Shown here: piece after piece, positions 26,211-35,227 of the stretch | Position numbering within the stretch: the first letter of the stretch is position 1 | Layout: each line of letters opens with the position of its first letter | Origin: an uncultured Anaerobutyricum sp. | GTDB lineage: Bacteria; Bacillota; Clostridia; Lachnospirales; Lachnospiraceae | DNA length: 37,278 nt | Assembly (NCBI GenBank): GCA_934317185.1 | Contig: CAKREJ010000005.1 | Coordinates: 1-37,278, forward strand | Reading direction: 5' to 3' | Translations under genes and position numbers: made by a program | Notes under the pieces: model-generated | Databases searched by the model: none | Told to the model about the DNA's origin: nothing | The model's input: only the letters and a program-made list of their open reading frames with translations

Positions 26211-26870
26211 TCATCCCTTATGCATCTGCTCTAAAATTTCTTTGACATTCTTCTGAATATCTCCCTCAAATACAGCCGAACCACATACAAATATATTAGC
26301 TCCACATTGTGCGATCTCTGCTACATTCGAAGCCTTTACTCCACCATCAACCTGAATGTTCACATCAAGCTTCCTTTCTGTGATCATCTTGCGAAGCTCT
26401 CTGACCTTCTCACCGCAATAAGGAATATATTTCTGTCCTCCAAATCCTGGATTTACAGTCATAACCAGTACCATATCAAGCTCCGGCAGAACATATTCAA
26501 TTGCAGAAAGCGGCGTTGCGGGATTAATGGCTACCGCTGCCTTCTTACCACAATCCTTGATCTGATGAACAACCCTGTCAAGATGTGTGCATGTTTCTGC
26601 ATGTACTGTAATAATATCTGCCCCTGCTTTCGCAAAGTCTTCAATATATCTTCCCGGCTCTTCTATCATTAAATGTACATCGAAAGTGGCATCTGTCAAT
26701 GGTCTCAGTGCCTTAATTACAGGATTTCCAAAGGAAATCTGCGGAACATACATTCCATCCATAACATCGATATGCACATATTCTGCTCCGGCATCAATAG
26801 CAGCCAGAACATCTCTGCCTAAATTCGCAAAATCCGCAGATAAAATAGACGGTGCTAATATCTTCTTCAT
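26211..26870 (-). CDS. rpe: Ribulose-phosphate 3-epimerase
   Basis: Rpe interconverts ribulose 5-phosphate and xylulose 5-phosphate in the pentose phosphate pathway. The 219-residue TIM barrel starts ILAPSILSADFANLG, with VHIDVMDGMYVPQISFGNPV (metal-binding His and Asp), DVHLMIEEPGRYI, MTVNPGFGGQKYI and NIQVDGGVKASN, all key family sites. GGAGG precedes the ATG. It is the first gene of the minus-strand block running to hprK and is divergent from the alcohol dehydrogenase. Confidence 0.97.
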   Translation of the reverse strand: MKKILAPSILSADFANLGRDVLAAIDAGAEYVHIDVMDGMYVPQISFGNPVIKALRPLTDATFDVHLMIEEPGRYIEDFAKAGADIITVHAETCTHLDRVVHQIKDCGKKAAVAINPATPLSAIEYVLPELDMVLVMTVNPGFGGQKYIPYCGEKVRELRKMITERKLDVNIQVDGGVKASNVAEIAQCGANIFVCGSAVFEGDIQKNVKEILEQMHKG

Positions 26871-27046
26871 TGCTACCTCCTTAATTCTAAAAATGTCATA
26901 TGATACCCTGACACTTTATAATTTAAATGATAAGACAAAGTCTCACAGTATATCTTAACATAATCGTCAGATACTGCAAGACGAAAATCATAAAACTGTG
27001 AAAAAAACCTGTGAAATTTGCAATTATTCTTCTGCTTATGCTACAC

Positions 27047-27052
27047 TATAAT
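27047..27052 (+). promoter_or_regulatory. Predicted -10 box upstream of the alcohol dehydrogenase
   Basis: TATAAT at 27047-27052 is a perfect -10 element, about 105 bases upstream of the ATG. No good -35 box is found at the right distance (TTATTC at 27024-27029), so the promoter may need an activator. Confidence 0.35.
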
Positions 27053-27100
27053 TCAATCACGAATCACATATCAGATTCGTATATCAACAAAACATTATTC

Positions 27101-27137
27101 AAAATAATCATAAGGCTATATCAGATGTGATTATTTT
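27101..27137 (+). promoter_or_regulatory. 10-bp hairpin in the leader of the alcohol dehydrogenase
   Basis: Arms AAAATAATCA (27101-27110) and TGATTATTTT (27128-27137) are perfectly complementary across a 17-base loop, and end 7 bases before the AAAGGAG ribosome site. The loop holds AAGGCTATATCAGATG, which recurs exactly at 36485-36500. It may be an operator or an RNA control element. Confidence 0.5.
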
Positions 27138-27157
27138 AACCGTGAAAGGAGTTTATC

Positions 27158-28258
27158 ATGCGTTTTTTTGACCCTACGAATACTTATGCAGAAAAAAATT
27201 GTGTACAAAACCATAAAAAAGAGCTTCTTGCCCTGGGTACACGAGCATTTGTCATCACCGGACACAGCTCTTCTAAAAAAAATGGTTCTCTTGATGATGT
27301 TATCCATGTTTTAGAAGAAGCTTCTGTCCCATACAAGGTTTTTAACGAAATCGAAGAAAATCCATCTGTTGAGACTGTAGTAAAAGCTGCAGAAATCGGA
27401 AAAGAATTCAAAGCAGATTTTGTTATCGGCATCGGTGGCGGCTCTCCATTAGACGCATCAAAAGCAATTGCTTTATTAATAGCCAATCCTGAAGAAACCG
27501 GAGACTGCTTCTATGTCGAAAAAGATTTAAAAGCACTTCCGATCGCTGCTGTCCCAACAACCTGCGGCACCGGTTCTGAAATTACACCGGCTGCTGTTTT
27601 AACTCGCCATGACACACAGACAAAGAAGAGTATTTCCTACAAGCTTTTCCCTGACCTTGCACTCATTGACGGTAAATATTTACTTTCCGCAAGTAAAAAG
27701 CTTTTAATCAACACCTGCGTAGATGCACTTGCACATGCGGTTGAAAGCCGTGTAAATATTCAGACCAACATATATAATCAGATGTTTTCAAACTATGCTT
27801 TAAAGCTCTTTGGAGAAAGCATTTCTTTCCTTCGTTGTGATGATGAACTCACAGAAGAACTTGCTGAAAAGTTAATGCTTACCTCCACGATTGCAGGAAT
27901 GGCCATCGCACAAACCGGAACTTCTATTCCTCATGCATTAAGCTATGATGTAACTTACCATAATGGAGTTGCACACGGAAAAGCCTGCGGTATTTTCCTC
28001 ACTGCTTATCTTCGTGTATATGCAAAGCACAAACCGGAAGATGTAGATGTGATCTTATCCCTCTTAGGCTTTAAAACACTTGATGATTTTGCTGCTTTCC
28101 TAAAAGAAATCTTAGGAACAGTAACTCTTACAGAAAGAGAAGTCCTCTTCTATACTGACCGCATGATGGAGAATACATCAAAATTGGCCACATGTCCTTT
28201 TGAATTAACAAGGGAAGATATCGAGAAGATTTACCACGAGTCTATCGAAGTTTGCTAA
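27158..28258 (+). CDS. Iron-containing alcohol dehydrogenase
   Basis: A 366-residue group III (iron-dependent) alcohol dehydrogenase that reduces an aldehyde or ketone with NAD(P)H, probably for redox balance in fermentation. The nucleotide site GGGSPLD lies at 93-99 and TTCGTGSE at 134-141. Metal ligands are visible as Asp189 and His193 (DALAH), His259 and His273 (IPHALSYDVTYHNGVAHG). The substrate cannot be told from sequence; 1-propanol, butanol or other primary alcohol types are possible. AAAGGAG precedes the ATG. It is a single gene with its own leader hairpin and a shared convergent terminator. Confidence 0.93.
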   Translation: MRFFDPTNTYAEKNCVQNHKKELLALGTRAFVITGHSSSKKNGSLDDVIHVLEEASVPYKVFNEIEENPSVETVVKAAEIGKEFKADFVIGIGGGSPLDASKAIALLIANPEETGDCFYVEKDLKALPIAAVPTTCGTGSEITPAAVLTRHDTQTKKSISYKLFPDLALIDGKYLLSASKKLLINTCVDALAHAVESRVNIQTNIYNQMFSNYALKLFGESISFLRCDDELTEELAEKLMLTSTIAGMAIAQTGTSIPHALSYDVTYHNGVAHGKACGIFLTAYLRVYAKHKPEDVDVILSLLGFKTLDDFAAFLKEILGTVTLTEREVLFYTDRMMENTSKLATCPFELTREDIEKIYHESIEVC

Positions 28259-28264
28259 CAGGCA

Positions 28265-28316
28265 GAAAAACAAAACACCATAGCATCTTATAGGATACTA
28301 TGGTGTTTTGTTTTTC
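28265..28316. terminator. Bidirectional terminator between adh and pfkA
   Basis: A 19-bp perfect stem (28265-28283 with 28298-28316), core AACACCATAG, flanked by A- and T-runs on both sides so it can act on both convergent transcripts. Confidence 0.92.
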
Positions 28317-28344
28317 GTCTGTCTGCCAGTTCCCCGGCTTTATA

Positions 28345-29337
28345 TTATCGTCCTAAAATCTGAGCGATTTCAAATTCATACTGGTCTACATCTTTTGCCA
28401 TTCCAAGTGCATCTTCGATATCATAGTCAATGTACTGACCATTACGATATCCTACTACTCGGTTTGTTGCACCACTGCAAAGCAGATCTACCGCTAAAGC
28501 TCCCATGTAAGAAGCGTATACTCTGTCTTTTGCTGTTGGATTTCCACCTCTTTGCATATGACCAAGAATACTTGCTCTTGTCTCTACACCAGTTGCCTGC
28601 TCGATTCTCTTAGCCATTCCGTAAGAATGTCCAACACCTTCTGCGTTGATGATCAGATGATGTTTTTTACCGAGTGCCTTTTTCTCAAGAATACTTTCAA
28701 TTAATTCATTTTCAAGTTTTGGTCTGTTTCCGTCAAAACGTTCTGGGATTAAAATATCCTCAGCACCGGAAGCAATACCACACCATAATGCAATATATCC
28801 TGCATTTCTTCCCATTACCTCGATAATAGAACATCTTTCATGGGATGTAGATGAATCACGAATCTTATCAATTGCCTGCATTGCTGTGTTTACAGCAGTA
28901 TCGAAACCGATTGTGTATTCTGTGCATGCGATATCTAAGTCAATTGTTCCAGGAAGAGCTACTGTGTTAATTCCCTGTGCGGATAATTTCTGTGCTCCAC
29001 GGAAAGAACCGTCACCACCGATAACAACAAGTCCGTCAATGTTATGGCTTCTTAAAATCTCTGCTGCTTTTTGCTGATACTCTAACTGTTTAAATTCTTC
29101 ACATCTTGCTGTAAATAAAGCTGTACCACCACGAGAAATAATGTCACATGTGAATTCCTTCTTCATATCAAAAATTTCATCGTTTAACAGTCCGCTGTAA
29201 CCACGATAAATTCCCTTTACGTCGATTCCTTTTGCCCATGCTGTTCTGGCTACTGCTCTAAGTGCGGCATTCATGCCCGGAGCATCTCCACCACTTGTTA
29301 AAATTCCAATTGTCTGAACTGCGCTAGTATTATTCAT
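28345..29337 (-). CDS. pfkA: ATP-dependent 6-phosphofructokinase
   Basis: PfkA phosphorylates fructose 6-phosphate to fructose 1,6-bisphosphate, the main control step of glycolysis. The 330 residues show ILTSGGDAPGMNAALRAV, GGDGSFRGA (glycine after GGD indicates ATP use, not pyrophosphate), catalytic PGTIDLD, SSTSHERCSIIEVMGRNAGY and GHMQRGGNPTAKDR. The usual PGTIDND reads PGTIDLD, keeping the catalytic Asp; to my knowledge this form is common in related Clostridia. GGAGG lies upstream of the ATG. It is cotranscribed downstream of dnaE (56-base gap). Confidence 0.96.
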   Translation of the reverse strand: MNNTSAVQTIGILTSGGDAPGMNAALRAVARTAWAKGIDVKGIYRGYSGLLNDEIFDMKKEFTCDIISRGGTALFTARCEEFKQLEYQQKAAEILRSHNIDGLVVIGGDGSFRGAQKLSAQGINTVALPGTIDLDIACTEYTIGFDTAVNTAMQAIDKIRDSSTSHERCSIIEVMGRNAGYIALWCGIASGAEDILIPERFDGNRPKLENELIESILEKKALGKKHHLIINAEGVGHSYGMAKRIEQATGVETRASILGHMQRGGNPTAKDRVYASYMGALAVDLLCSGATNRVVGYRNGQYIDYDIEDALGMAKDVDQYEFEIAQILGR

Positions 29338-29393
29338 CTAACGTTACCTCCATTTCATAATTCCCTAAGCTTACTCTCTAACGATTACATATA

Positions 29394-32300
29394 TTATCTC
29401 TTTTTTTCAGATTTTTCAATACTCTTCTCACGAACCTTTACATTTTTTTCGCCAAAAAGTGATTTTAAATCAAAAAATACGTCATTTTTTGCGGAAATAT
29501 TTTCGTAAGCTGGAAGTCTCTTTATCGCTTTTTCTTTTTTGGAAAAAATAACAATTTCATCATTTCCCGGATATTTTCTGATAACTTCATATAGTTTTTG
29601 TTGTTTTTCTGTAAATTCTCCGATGTCTGCTGTCTGAATCCAAACTTCCTTTGGAATCTGGTCAATCGGGACAATACGTTCTGCAATAAGCTTTCCACTT
29701 TCCTCAGAAACAGAAGCTCTTCCCTTTACATAAATGCCCTGATCTTCCACAAGGTATGGCTTTACATTCTGATATATCGTCGGAAATACGATAATTTCTA
29801 CCGTGCCATATAAATCCTCCAGTGTGATAAATGCCATATTCTGATTATTTTTTGTAAGCTTTGCTGTAACATTACTGACAAGACCACCAACAACATAATG
29901 TTGTCCATCCCGCACAACCGCACGGCCACTTTCTTCGTCCGGCTCAAAATCTGTAGACTTCGCTGTCGTCTGTGTTTCAAGAGAATCCATATATTTTTGC
30001 AGGGGATGTCCACTTACATAAATACCAAGAACTTCTTTCTCCAATGCCAGCTTCTGTGCATCGTCATACTCCCCGACATCAGGATATTGCATCTCATACT
30101 CTTTTTTCTCTTCTTCTGAGAAAAAATCAAATAATGACATCTGGCCGCTGATAGATTCTTTTCGTTCCCGATTGACCTCTTCAAGCACGACCGGATATAC
30201 GAGCATCTGCTGCTTTCTTGTTTTTTTAAAACTGTCTAACGCTCCGGATTTGATGAGATTTTCGATTGTACGCTTATTAATCTCTTTGGAAGTGAGCCTT
30301 TCCATAAAATCTTTTAAATCTTTATATTTTCCGTTTTCATTTCTTTCCTGCGTCATTGCATCAATTACATTTTTTCCAAGACTTTTAATTGCTGCAAGAC
30401 CATATCGAATGGAATCACCCGCAACGGAGAAGCCAGCTTCCCCCTCGTTAATATCTGGCGGTAAAATAGGAATGCCCATCACTCTACAGGTATTAATGTA
30501 CTCTGTAATCTTCTTTGGATTTGTAATAACAGAAGTTAACAACGCAGCCATAAATTCTACCGGATAATAGCAACGCAGCCATGCCGTCTGGTAAGAAACA
30601 ACCGCATAGGCAGCCGCATGCGATTTGTTAAAGGCATATTTGGCAAAATCGATCATTTCATCAAAAATCTTATTCGCTGTTTCTTCAGAAATTCCCCTTC
30701 TGATACAACCTTCTACACCTTCTTCCTCATTACCGTAAACGAAATTCTGACGTTCTCTTGCCATGACATCGCCCTTTTTCTTGGACATAGCTCGACGCAC
30801 AAGATCGCTTCGTCCAAGCGTGTATCCGGCAAGACGCATTACAATCTGCATAACCTGTTCCTGATAAACGATACATCCGTAAGTAGGTGCAAGAATTTCT
30901 TCCAGCTCCGGACAGGTATACTGAATCGAATCCTGATTCTGCTTTCCCTTGATATACTTTGGAATAAAATCCATCGGACCCGGACGATATAAAGAAATAC
31001 CTGCAATCACATCTTCCAGGTTTGTCGGTTTTAACTCTTTCATGAAAGACTTCATTCCTGCACTTTCCAACTGGAATACGCCCTCTGTCTTACCCTGTCC
31101 GATCATCTCATATACTTTGGCATCATCATAATCAATTGTATCAATACTAAAAGCCTGCCCCAGCTTCTGTCCGATCATTCGGGCAGCATCCTGAATCACA
31201 GTCAGAGTACGCAGTCCGAGAAAGTCCATCTTCAGAAGTCCTAACTCCTCAATTGTTGTCATCGTAAACTGTGTCGTAATAACATTATCTGCCCCTCTTG
31301 AAAGTGGGACAAATTCATCCAGCGGTTTTGAACCGATTACGACACCAGCGGCATGAATGGATGTATGTCTCGGTAATCCCTCCAGACGCATCGACATATC
31401 AATAAGATTCTTTACCATCTCATCACTCTCATATGCCTGCTTTAATTCCGGATTAGATTTCAAAGCTTTTTCAATCGTTATACCAAGCTCCATCGGTATC
31501 ATCTTAGCGACATTATCCACCTGTGCATAAGGAATGTCGAGTACACGACCAACATCACGCACTGCCATACGTGCTGCCATCGTACCGAAAGTTACAATCT
31601 GAACTACTTTATCTTTTCCATACTTTTCATAGACATAATCAATGACTTCCTGCCTTCTCTCATAGCAAAAGTCAATATCAATATCCGGCATGGATACACG
31701 CTCCGGATTTAAAAAACGCTCAAAAATAAGCTGGTATCTGATTGGATCAATGTTCGTAATTTCAAGGCAGTAGGAAACAATACTTCCCGCTGCACTTCCT
31801 CGTCCCGGTCCAACCGCGATCCCCTGACTTTTTGCAAAACGAATAAAGTCCCATACAATCAGGAAATAATCAACATATCCCATATTCTTTATCGTACTAA
31901 GTTCATAGGACAGCCTTTCCTGTAATTCTTTCGGTGGCGGATCTCCATATCTTTTTACAAGACCTGTCTCGCAAAGCTCCTTTAAGTAAGAAAATGCATC
32001 ATAGCCTTCCGGCACATCAAACTTCGGCACTTTTTGTTCACCAAAAACGATCTCCACATTGCATCGCTCGGCAATCTTATGGGTATTATCCATCGCTTCT
32101 CTCGCATACGGAAAGACTTTTTGCATTTCATTTTCGGACTTTAGATAATACTGCCCTCCTTCGTAACGCATTCTATCTTTGTCCGAAACTCTTTTTCCGG
32201 TCTGTATGCAAAGTAACAGATCATGTGGAACCGCATCCTCTTCTCTGATATAATGCACATCATTGGTGACAACCATCGGAATTCCAAGTTCTTTTGAAAG

Positions 32301-32876
32301 CCGTATAAGACTGGTATTTACCTGTGTCTGCTCACGAATACCGTGGTCTTGCAACTCAAGAAAAAAATTATCCTCTCCAAAAATATCTCGCATTTTACCT
32401 GCTGCTGCTCTCGCTCCATCAAAATCTTCTTTTAAGATCTTATTTGGAATCTCTCCTGCAAGGCAGGCACTTAATGCAATAATACCCTCGTGATACTTTT
32501 CCAGCACTTCATAGTCTACCCTCGGCTTATAATAATATCCCTCCGTAAACCCTCTTGTCACGATTTTCATCAGATTCTTATAGCCCTGATTATTCTCTGC
32601 AAGCAAAACAAGATGATAATATCTGTCTTCTCCTCTTCCCTGCTCTCTGTCAAATCTCGAACCCGGTGCCACATAAATCTCACAACCAAGAATCGGTTTT
32701 ATTCCTACTTCTTTTGCCTTTTTATAAAAATCAATCACACCATACATGACTCCGTGATCTGTAATGGCGATACTGTCCATCCCAAGCTCTTTTGCCCTCG
32801 GCAGAAGCTCCTTGATCTTACTGGAACCGTCCAGCAGACTGTACTCCGTATGCACATGTAAATGCGTAAATGCCAT
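29394..32876 (-). CDS. dnaE: DNA polymerase III subunit alpha (DnaE)
   Basis: A replicative family C polymerase of 1160 residues. The N-terminal PHP domain begins THLHVHTEYSLLDGSSKI. The palm carries GPGRGSAAGSIVSYCLEI and the catalytic acidic motif MPDIDIDF, with a third acidic site in LLKMDFLGLRTL. Helix-hairpin-helix and OB-fold segments follow (NQNMAFITLEDLYGTVEIIVFP). It is DnaE and not PolC, as the exonuclease insertion is absent. AGGAGG precedes the ATG. It begins 18 bases after the double-cubane reductase gene and is followed by pfkA, a dnaE-pfkA order seen in many Clostridia. Confidence 0.97.
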   Translation of the reverse strand: MAFTHLHVHTEYSLLDGSSKIKELLPRAKELGMDSIAITDHGVMYGVIDFYKKAKEVGIKPILGCEIYVAPGSRFDREQGRGEDRYYHLVLLAENNQGYKNLMKIVTRGFTEGYYYKPRVDYEVLEKYHEGIIALSACLAGEIPNKILKEDFDGARAAAGKMRDIFGEDNFFLELQDHGIREQTQVNTSLIRLSKELGIPMVVTNDVHYIREEDAVPHDLLLCIQTGKRVSDKDRMRYEGGQYYLKSENEMQKVFPYAREAMDNTHKIAERCNVEIVFGEQKVPKFDVPEGYDAFSYLKELCETGLVKRYGDPPPKELQERLSYELSTIKNMGYVDYFLIVWDFIRFAKSQGIAVGPGRGSAAGSIVSYCLEITNIDPIRYQLIFERFLNPERVSMPDIDIDFCYERRQEVIDYVYEKYGKDKVVQIVTFGTMAARMAVRDVGRVLDIPYAQVDNVAKMIPMELGITIEKALKSNPELKQAYESDEMVKNLIDMSMRLEGLPRHTSIHAAGVVIGSKPLDEFVPLSRGADNVITTQFTMTTIEELGLLKMDFLGLRTLTVIQDAARMIGQKLGQAFSIDTIDYDDAKVYEMIGQGKTEGVFQLESAGMKSFMKELKPTNLEDVIAGISLYRPGPMDFIPKYIKGKQNQDSIQYTCPELEEILAPTYGCIVYQEQVMQIVMRLAGYTLGRSDLVRRAMSKKKGDVMARERQNFVYGNEEEGVEGCIRRGISEETANKIFDEMIDFAKYAFNKSHAAAYAVVSYQTAWLRCYYPVEFMAALLTSVITNPKKITEYINTCRVMGIPILPPDINEGEAGFSVAGDSIRYGLAAIKSLGKNVIDAMTQERNENGKYKDLKDFMERLTSKEINKRTIENLIKSGALDSFKKTRKQQMLVYPVVLEEVNRERKESISGQMSLFDFFSEEEKKEYEMQYPDVGEYDDAQKLALEKEVLGIYVSGHPLQKYMDSLETQTTAKSTDFEPDEESGRAVVRDGQHYVVGGLVSNVTAKLTKNNQNMAFITLEDLYGTVEIIVFPTIYQNVKPYLVEDQGIYVKGRASVSEESGKLIAERIVPIDQIPKEVWIQTADIGEFTEKQQKLYEVIRKYPGNDEIVIFSKKEKAIKRLPAYENISAKNDVFFDLKSLFGEKNVKVREKSIEKSEKKR

Positions 32877-32894
32877 AGGTGTCTCTTCCTCCTC

Positions 32895-34043
32895 TTACAA
32901 CATTTCGACAAATGCTGTCATTCTCGTATTGAGCTGTCCGATATCCTCCTGTGAATAATCGGTCTCCACATGAATATACGGAACGCCCTTTCCTTTTACA
33001 AACTTTTCAATACTCTTTGCCTCCACATTATATGTGTGGCATGCCTGCAATGTCATTTCCACAACACCATCAATCTGATATTCTTCTATTAATCTTCCGA
33101 TCAATTCATAACGATTCTTATTCGGTGTCATAACAGAACAGCCAATCTGAAGATATCTTTCCGCAATCGCCTCATAAATATCCTCTGCTGATTCATCTAT
33201 TAAACGGTCAACCGACTTTGTACCGCCACAATTTTCATAAGCAACAACAATCGCACCATTCTCCTCAAGCGCTTTAACAACTTTCATAGGTGCTCCGCTG
33301 CTTGGGCATCCGGTTAAAAGAATCCTCTTCTTTTTCGGCATTTTTTCGTTCTCTTCATACTCTTTCATAATCTTTTCACGAAGCGCATTGATTTCTTCTG
33401 GAACCTTTTCTTTATCAAAACGGAACTGACTTCCATATAATACATTAAACAATTCCTGTCCATTCATCGGTGCCGGATCATTTTTCATAACTTCATAAAG
33501 ATTTTTAAGTGCAATTCTGTTTTCATTCATCATATGAACTGCCTTACGAACGTTCTGCTCTGTAATCTCTACTTCGAAAGTCTGCTCCAGATAAGATTTA
33601 AACTTAAGAATCTCTTCTTTCCAAAACTTTAATGCCGTTTCACTCTGGCTGTTTGGAAGCTCCATCACATAAACATTTTTAAACTCGCTCATCAGTTCAT
33701 ACATCTTTTTCTTTCCATCACAGGTCGTCTCTCCAACTACCACATCCGAAAAATAAAAGAAGGGACACTTATCTGATACCGCAAAACCATAACTTGCCTT
33801 TACCATAGGACATAAATTTCTTGGCAAATCTCTCTCCGCCACCGGAATCGTCTCATCAGATGTAGAACAAAGTCCTACCGTAACAGCTCCCATAGCCATC
33901 GCAATCTCCTGTGGAAAATATGTACAGTATGCTCCTATAACCGGAATATTCTTATCCTTAAGCTCCTTCATCGTTAAAAAAGAATTCTTTCTCTGTTCCG
34001 CAAAATCTTCAAAAATCTCCGGCAGTGCTTTAATTAATTCCAT
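32895..34043 (-). CDS. Double-cubane-cluster reductase, 2-hydroxyacyl-CoA dehydratase family (YjiM-like)
   Basis: A 382-residue protein of the HgdB/BadD family, closely matching E. coli YjiM by memory (IPVIGAYCTYFPQEIAMAMGAV, VGLCSTSDETI, DLPRNLCPMVKASYGF, SDKCPFFYFSDVVVGETTCDGKKKMYE, TGCPSSGAPMKVV, LQACHTYNVEAKSI). Conserved cysteines sit in these blocks as expected for the [Fe8S9] double-cubane cluster described for this subgroup, which reduces small molecules at low potential with an ATP-driven activase. The physiological substrate is unknown. No activase gene (YjiL/HgdC type) is visible beside it. AAAGGG precedes the ATG; it leads a transcript into dnaE and pfkA. Confidence 0.88.
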   Translation of the reverse strand: MELIKALPEIFEDFAEQRKNSFLTMKELKDKNIPVIGAYCTYFPQEIAMAMGAVTVGLCSTSDETIPVAERDLPRNLCPMVKASYGFAVSDKCPFFYFSDVVVGETTCDGKKKMYELMSEFKNVYVMELPNSQSETALKFWKEEILKFKSYLEQTFEVEITEQNVRKAVHMMNENRIALKNLYEVMKNDPAPMNGQELFNVLYGSQFRFDKEKVPEEINALREKIMKEYEENEKMPKKKRILLTGCPSSGAPMKVVKALEENGAIVVAYENCGGTKSVDRLIDESAEDIYEAIAERYLQIGCSVMTPNKNRYELIGRLIEEYQIDGVVEMTLQACHTYNVEAKSIEKFVKGKGVPYIHVETDYSQEDIGQLNTRMTAFVEML

Positions 34044-34090
34044 AATACTTATCCCTTTCTCAATAATTGAAATCTATATCTTATTATAAT

Positions 34091-34120
34091 ATATTACTAT
34101 CAAAAAATAATCCCTGTCAA
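34091..34120 (-). promoter_or_regulatory. Predicted promoter of the double-cubane-dnaE-pfkA transcript
   Basis: On the minus strand a perfect TTGACA (34115-34120), an 18-base spacer and TAATAT (34091-34096), about 50 bases upstream of the reductase start. The -10 match is moderate. Confidence 0.5.
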
Positions 34121-34154
34121 ATTATACATAAGAAGATTTCCACACGATATTTTA

Positions 34155-34334
34155 TCATATTACAGCATCACAATCCATATTTTCCAATCGAACACCCATG
34201 ATACTTGATACACGATTGTGAGCAGTGTCAGCGAAACGAGTTTCTTCATTATTATAATATGTTTGATAACACCATGTCAGATAATACTCTTTGAAGCAGA
34301 CAGCTCCCTTTTCATCAGTTCTCCATTCCTGCAT
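34155..34334 (-). CDS. Possible small protein of 59 residues, or remnant of a longer gene
   Basis: An ATG-started frame begins MQEWRTDEKGAVCFKEYY, has LTWCYQTYYNNEETRF in the middle and ends VRLENMDCDAVI. Composition looks protein-like (mixed charged and aromatic residues), unlike the AT-rich noise around it. Two in-frame stops lie immediately upstream and no good ribosome site is seen, so it may be the surviving part of a decayed gene. I do not recognise the family. The gene-free stretch 34044-34468 otherwise holds only the two promoters. Confidence 0.3.
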   Translation of the reverse strand: MQEWRTDEKGAVCFKEYYLTWCYQTYYNNEETRFADTAHNRVSSIMGVRLENMDCDAVI

Positions 34335-34411
34335 TTATTACAAGTAGAAACAAGAACGATATTTTTATAACAATTTCTCCATGTTTTCTTTCTCTTTTTC
34401 CTATTTCTTCC

Positions 34412-34441
34412 TTGAATTTTTGCCAAGTAATATGTTATACT
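34412..34441 (+). promoter_or_regulatory. Predicted promoter of the DeoR-family regulator
   Basis: TTGAAT (34412-34417), an 18-base spacer and TATACT (34436-34441) with an extended TG, only 28 bases upstream of the ATG, giving a very short leader. Confidence 0.6.
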
Positions 34442-34468
34442 TTTTTTAGAAAGAAAGAGGTGTTTCAA

Positions 34469-35218
34469 ATGACAGAACGTCAGTCCAAACTCATTAAATT
34501 GGTAAATCTTTATCAAAAAATCGAAGTGAGTCGTTTAGCTGAACTTTTAGATGTGTCTCAGGTAACCATCCGTAAAGACCTTGACCATCTTGAAGAAGAG
34601 GGACTTTTATCAAGAGAACATGGCTACGCTTTAATTAAGAATGCCAATGATATTAATACTCGTTTAACTATAAATTACGACAAAAAGATCGAGATCGCTA
34701 CAAAGGCTGCCGAGATGGTTTCCAACGGCGAGACTGTCATGCTGGAATCTGGTTCTACTTGTACTTTACTTGCAGAACAGCTTGCCAAGTTAAAAAAAGA
34801 TATTACCATTATAACAAATTCAGCATACATAGCTATCCGCATTCGTGATCTTCCTATTCGTAAAGTCATACTTCTTGGTGGCGAATACCAAAAAGAATAT
34901 CAGGGAATGGTAGGACCGCTTGTTCGCAAATGTGCAAAGGAATTCTATGTAGATAAATTCTTTGTAGGTACAGACGGATTCATTCCGGATGCCGGCTTTA
35001 CCTGCGATGACCTGATGCGTGTCGAAACAATGAAATATATGGAAGATTCCGCCAATCGTATGATTATTCTCGCAGACTCCAGTAAGTTCAGCCAGAAAGG
35101 TGTCGTGATCCAGACAACCTTCTCTGAAATCGATACTGTCTGTACCGATGCCGATATTCCAGAAGATGCATTAGAGAACTTAAAGAGACATAATATTAAC
35201 GTAGAGATTGCGGAATAA
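34469..35218 (+). CDS. DeoR/GlpR-family transcriptional regulator
   Basis: A 249-residue regulator starting at the ATG after AGAGGTG. The N-terminal winged helix (1-55) reads MTERQSKLIKLVNLYQKIEV, then LAELLDVSQVTIRKDLDHLEEEGLL, the DeoR signature. The C-terminal DeoRC sensor domain has VMLESGSTCTLLAEQL, VILLGGEYQ, DKFFVGTDGF and ILADSSKFSQKG, the set of sites that bind a sugar phosphate effector. The target is unknown; the divergent reductase gene and the downstream hydrolase gene are candidates by position. A longer upstream start is possible in frame but would overlap the promoter. Confidence 0.93.
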   Translation: MTERQSKLIKLVNLYQKIEVSRLAELLDVSQVTIRKDLDHLEEEGLLSREHGYALIKNANDINTRLTINYDKKIEIATKAAEMVSNGETVMLESGSTCTLLAEQLAKLKKDITIITNSAYIAIRIRDLPIRKVILLGGEYQKEYQGMVGPLVRKCAKEFYVDKFFVGTDGFIPDAGFTCDDLMRVETMKYMEDSANRMIILADSSKFSQKGVVIQTTFSEIDTVCTDADIPEDALENLKRHNINVEIAE

Positions 35219-35227
35219 CTACTAATT

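Noticed and set aside
28345..29337. PGTIDLD instead of PGTIDND in PfkA as a loss of function
   Set aside because: The catalytic Asp is kept and, as far as I recall, this form is common in related Clostridia.
34277..34516. Minus-strand frame of 79 codons overlapping the DeoR-family start
   Set aside because: It is antisense to the regulator promoter and start, Lys/Asn-rich from AT bias, and lacks family features.
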